Positions 63,756-64,000 of a stretch of DNA of 64,000 nucleotides are shown here, in pieces. A program made the translations under genes and the position numbers. The stretch covers positions 1-64,000 of the forward strand of contig JADBKJ010000026.1 in assembly GCA_014896455.1 (NCBI GenBank). Direction: 5' to 3'. The stretch is from Thermoanaerobacter sp. Its GTDB lineage: Bacteria > Bacillota > Thermoanaerobacteria > Thermoanaerobacterales > Thermoanaerobacteraceae. How positions within the stretch are numbered: the stretch's first letter is position 1; every line of letters starts with the position of its first letter. The notes beneath the pieces are model-generated. The model was not told the DNA's origin, did not search any database, and saw nothing but the letters and a program-made list of their open reading frames with translations.

Positions 63756-64000
63756 TTACGTCATGCTCAAAAACTCAGAAATAGGTCCTAATATTATTGC
63801 TGGGAAGAAAGTAAGAGCTCCTACAATTACAACAACCGCTATAAAAATTGCTCCAAACAAGGCATTGTCTGTTCTAAAAGTACCTGGTGATGGCGATGCA
63901 GGGATTTTCTCCGCCATAGAACCTGCAACAGCTAACATAAGAATAATGGTTATATATCTTCCAAAGAACATAACTAAACCTGTCATTATATTCATAAACA
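63756..64000 (-). CDS. kdpA: Potassium-transporting ATPase KdpA subunit, 3' part only
   Basis: Only the last 80 or so residues are in the window; the gene continues past the right edge. The visible part has FFGRYITIILMLAVAGSMAE, then KIPASPSPGTFRTDNALFG and a final hydrophobic helix (PAIILGPISEF), the standard KdpA C-terminus. KdpA is the channel-like potassium-binding subunit. The Met near the window edge is internal, not the start. Confidence 0.92.
   Translation of the reverse strand, partial: FMNIMTGLVMFFGRYITIILMLAVAGSMAEKIPASPSPGTFRTDNALFGAIFIAVVVIVGALTFFPAIILGPISEFLSMT

Overview
The window is AT-rich DNA with short intergenic gaps, purine-rich ribosome binding sites (often GAGGTG), many TTG/GTG starts and tidy Rho-independent terminators. 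Gene content (HprK, ROK glucokinase, FtsEX/CtpB, DAP decarboxylase under a lysine riboswitch, DhaKLM, a PdaA-type deacetylase, Kdp, a CoA-dehydratase activase) points to a low-GC, anaerobic, probably spore-forming Firmicute. Protein wording is closest to what I know of the Thermoanaerobacter/Caldanaerobacter group; that genus-level call is inference from memory, not a search.

Layout. 1-2640: AmmeMemoRadiSam pair (amrS and a Memo-AMMECR1 fusion). 2640-2960: a decayed nucleotidyltransferase. 2961-7669: a minus-strand run with YesL-like, acyl-CoA ligase, glucokinase, PHP phosphatase and HPr kinase, divergent from birA. 8815-18529: uvrC, a class B PBP, an FtsW/RodA protein, an FHA protein, uvrA and uvrB, all on the minus strand. 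18711-25780: comB, MinJ-like, ctpB, an M23 peptidase, ftsX, ftsE and a PucR-type regulator. 25896-34251: sugar ABC ATPase, lysine riboswitch plus lysA, ribosomal protein L25, tRNA-Arg, HAD phosphatase, a HepT-MntA type pair and an FtsA-like protein with beta-grasp-like repeats. 34430-38763: oligopeptide-binding lipoprotein, CoA-dehydratase activase and a short FtsH. 39064-47345: an uncharacterised minus-strand cluster (beta-CASP metallo-hydrolase, divergent Hsp70, small helical protein, broken HEAT-like gene, chimeric small gene, coiled-coil protein, large helical protein, DUF1461 membrane protein). 47434-57583: a glycerol/dihydroxyacetone regulon (dhaKLM, an HPr-like/PAS/sigma-54 activator, a G3P dehydrogenase trio, glpK, glpF, glpP). 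58107-59898: PdaA-like lipoprotein and a Cas4-like nuclease split over two membrane-anchored proteins. 59973-64000: kdpD (truncated type), kdpC, kdpB and the 3' end of kdpA.

The most notable signals are these. (1) A 264-bp GC-rich, highly structured repeat occurs twice in inverted orientation and once as a 35-bp end fragment; each occurrence abuts a terminator-like hairpin, and one copy has split a bidirectional terminator with a 23-bp target duplication. (2) The Hsp70/beta-CASP/coiled-coil cluster is the best candidate for an undescribed system, although one of its members is visibly decaying. (3) The Cas4-like nuclease is split into two overlapping genes, each with a transmembrane helix. 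(4) Two perfect sigma-54 promoters bracket the glycerol regulon, whose activator carries a degenerate HPr domain with the His and Ser phosphosites apparently kept; a 17-bp terminator hairpin before the dehydrogenase genes is a likely target of GlpP antitermination.
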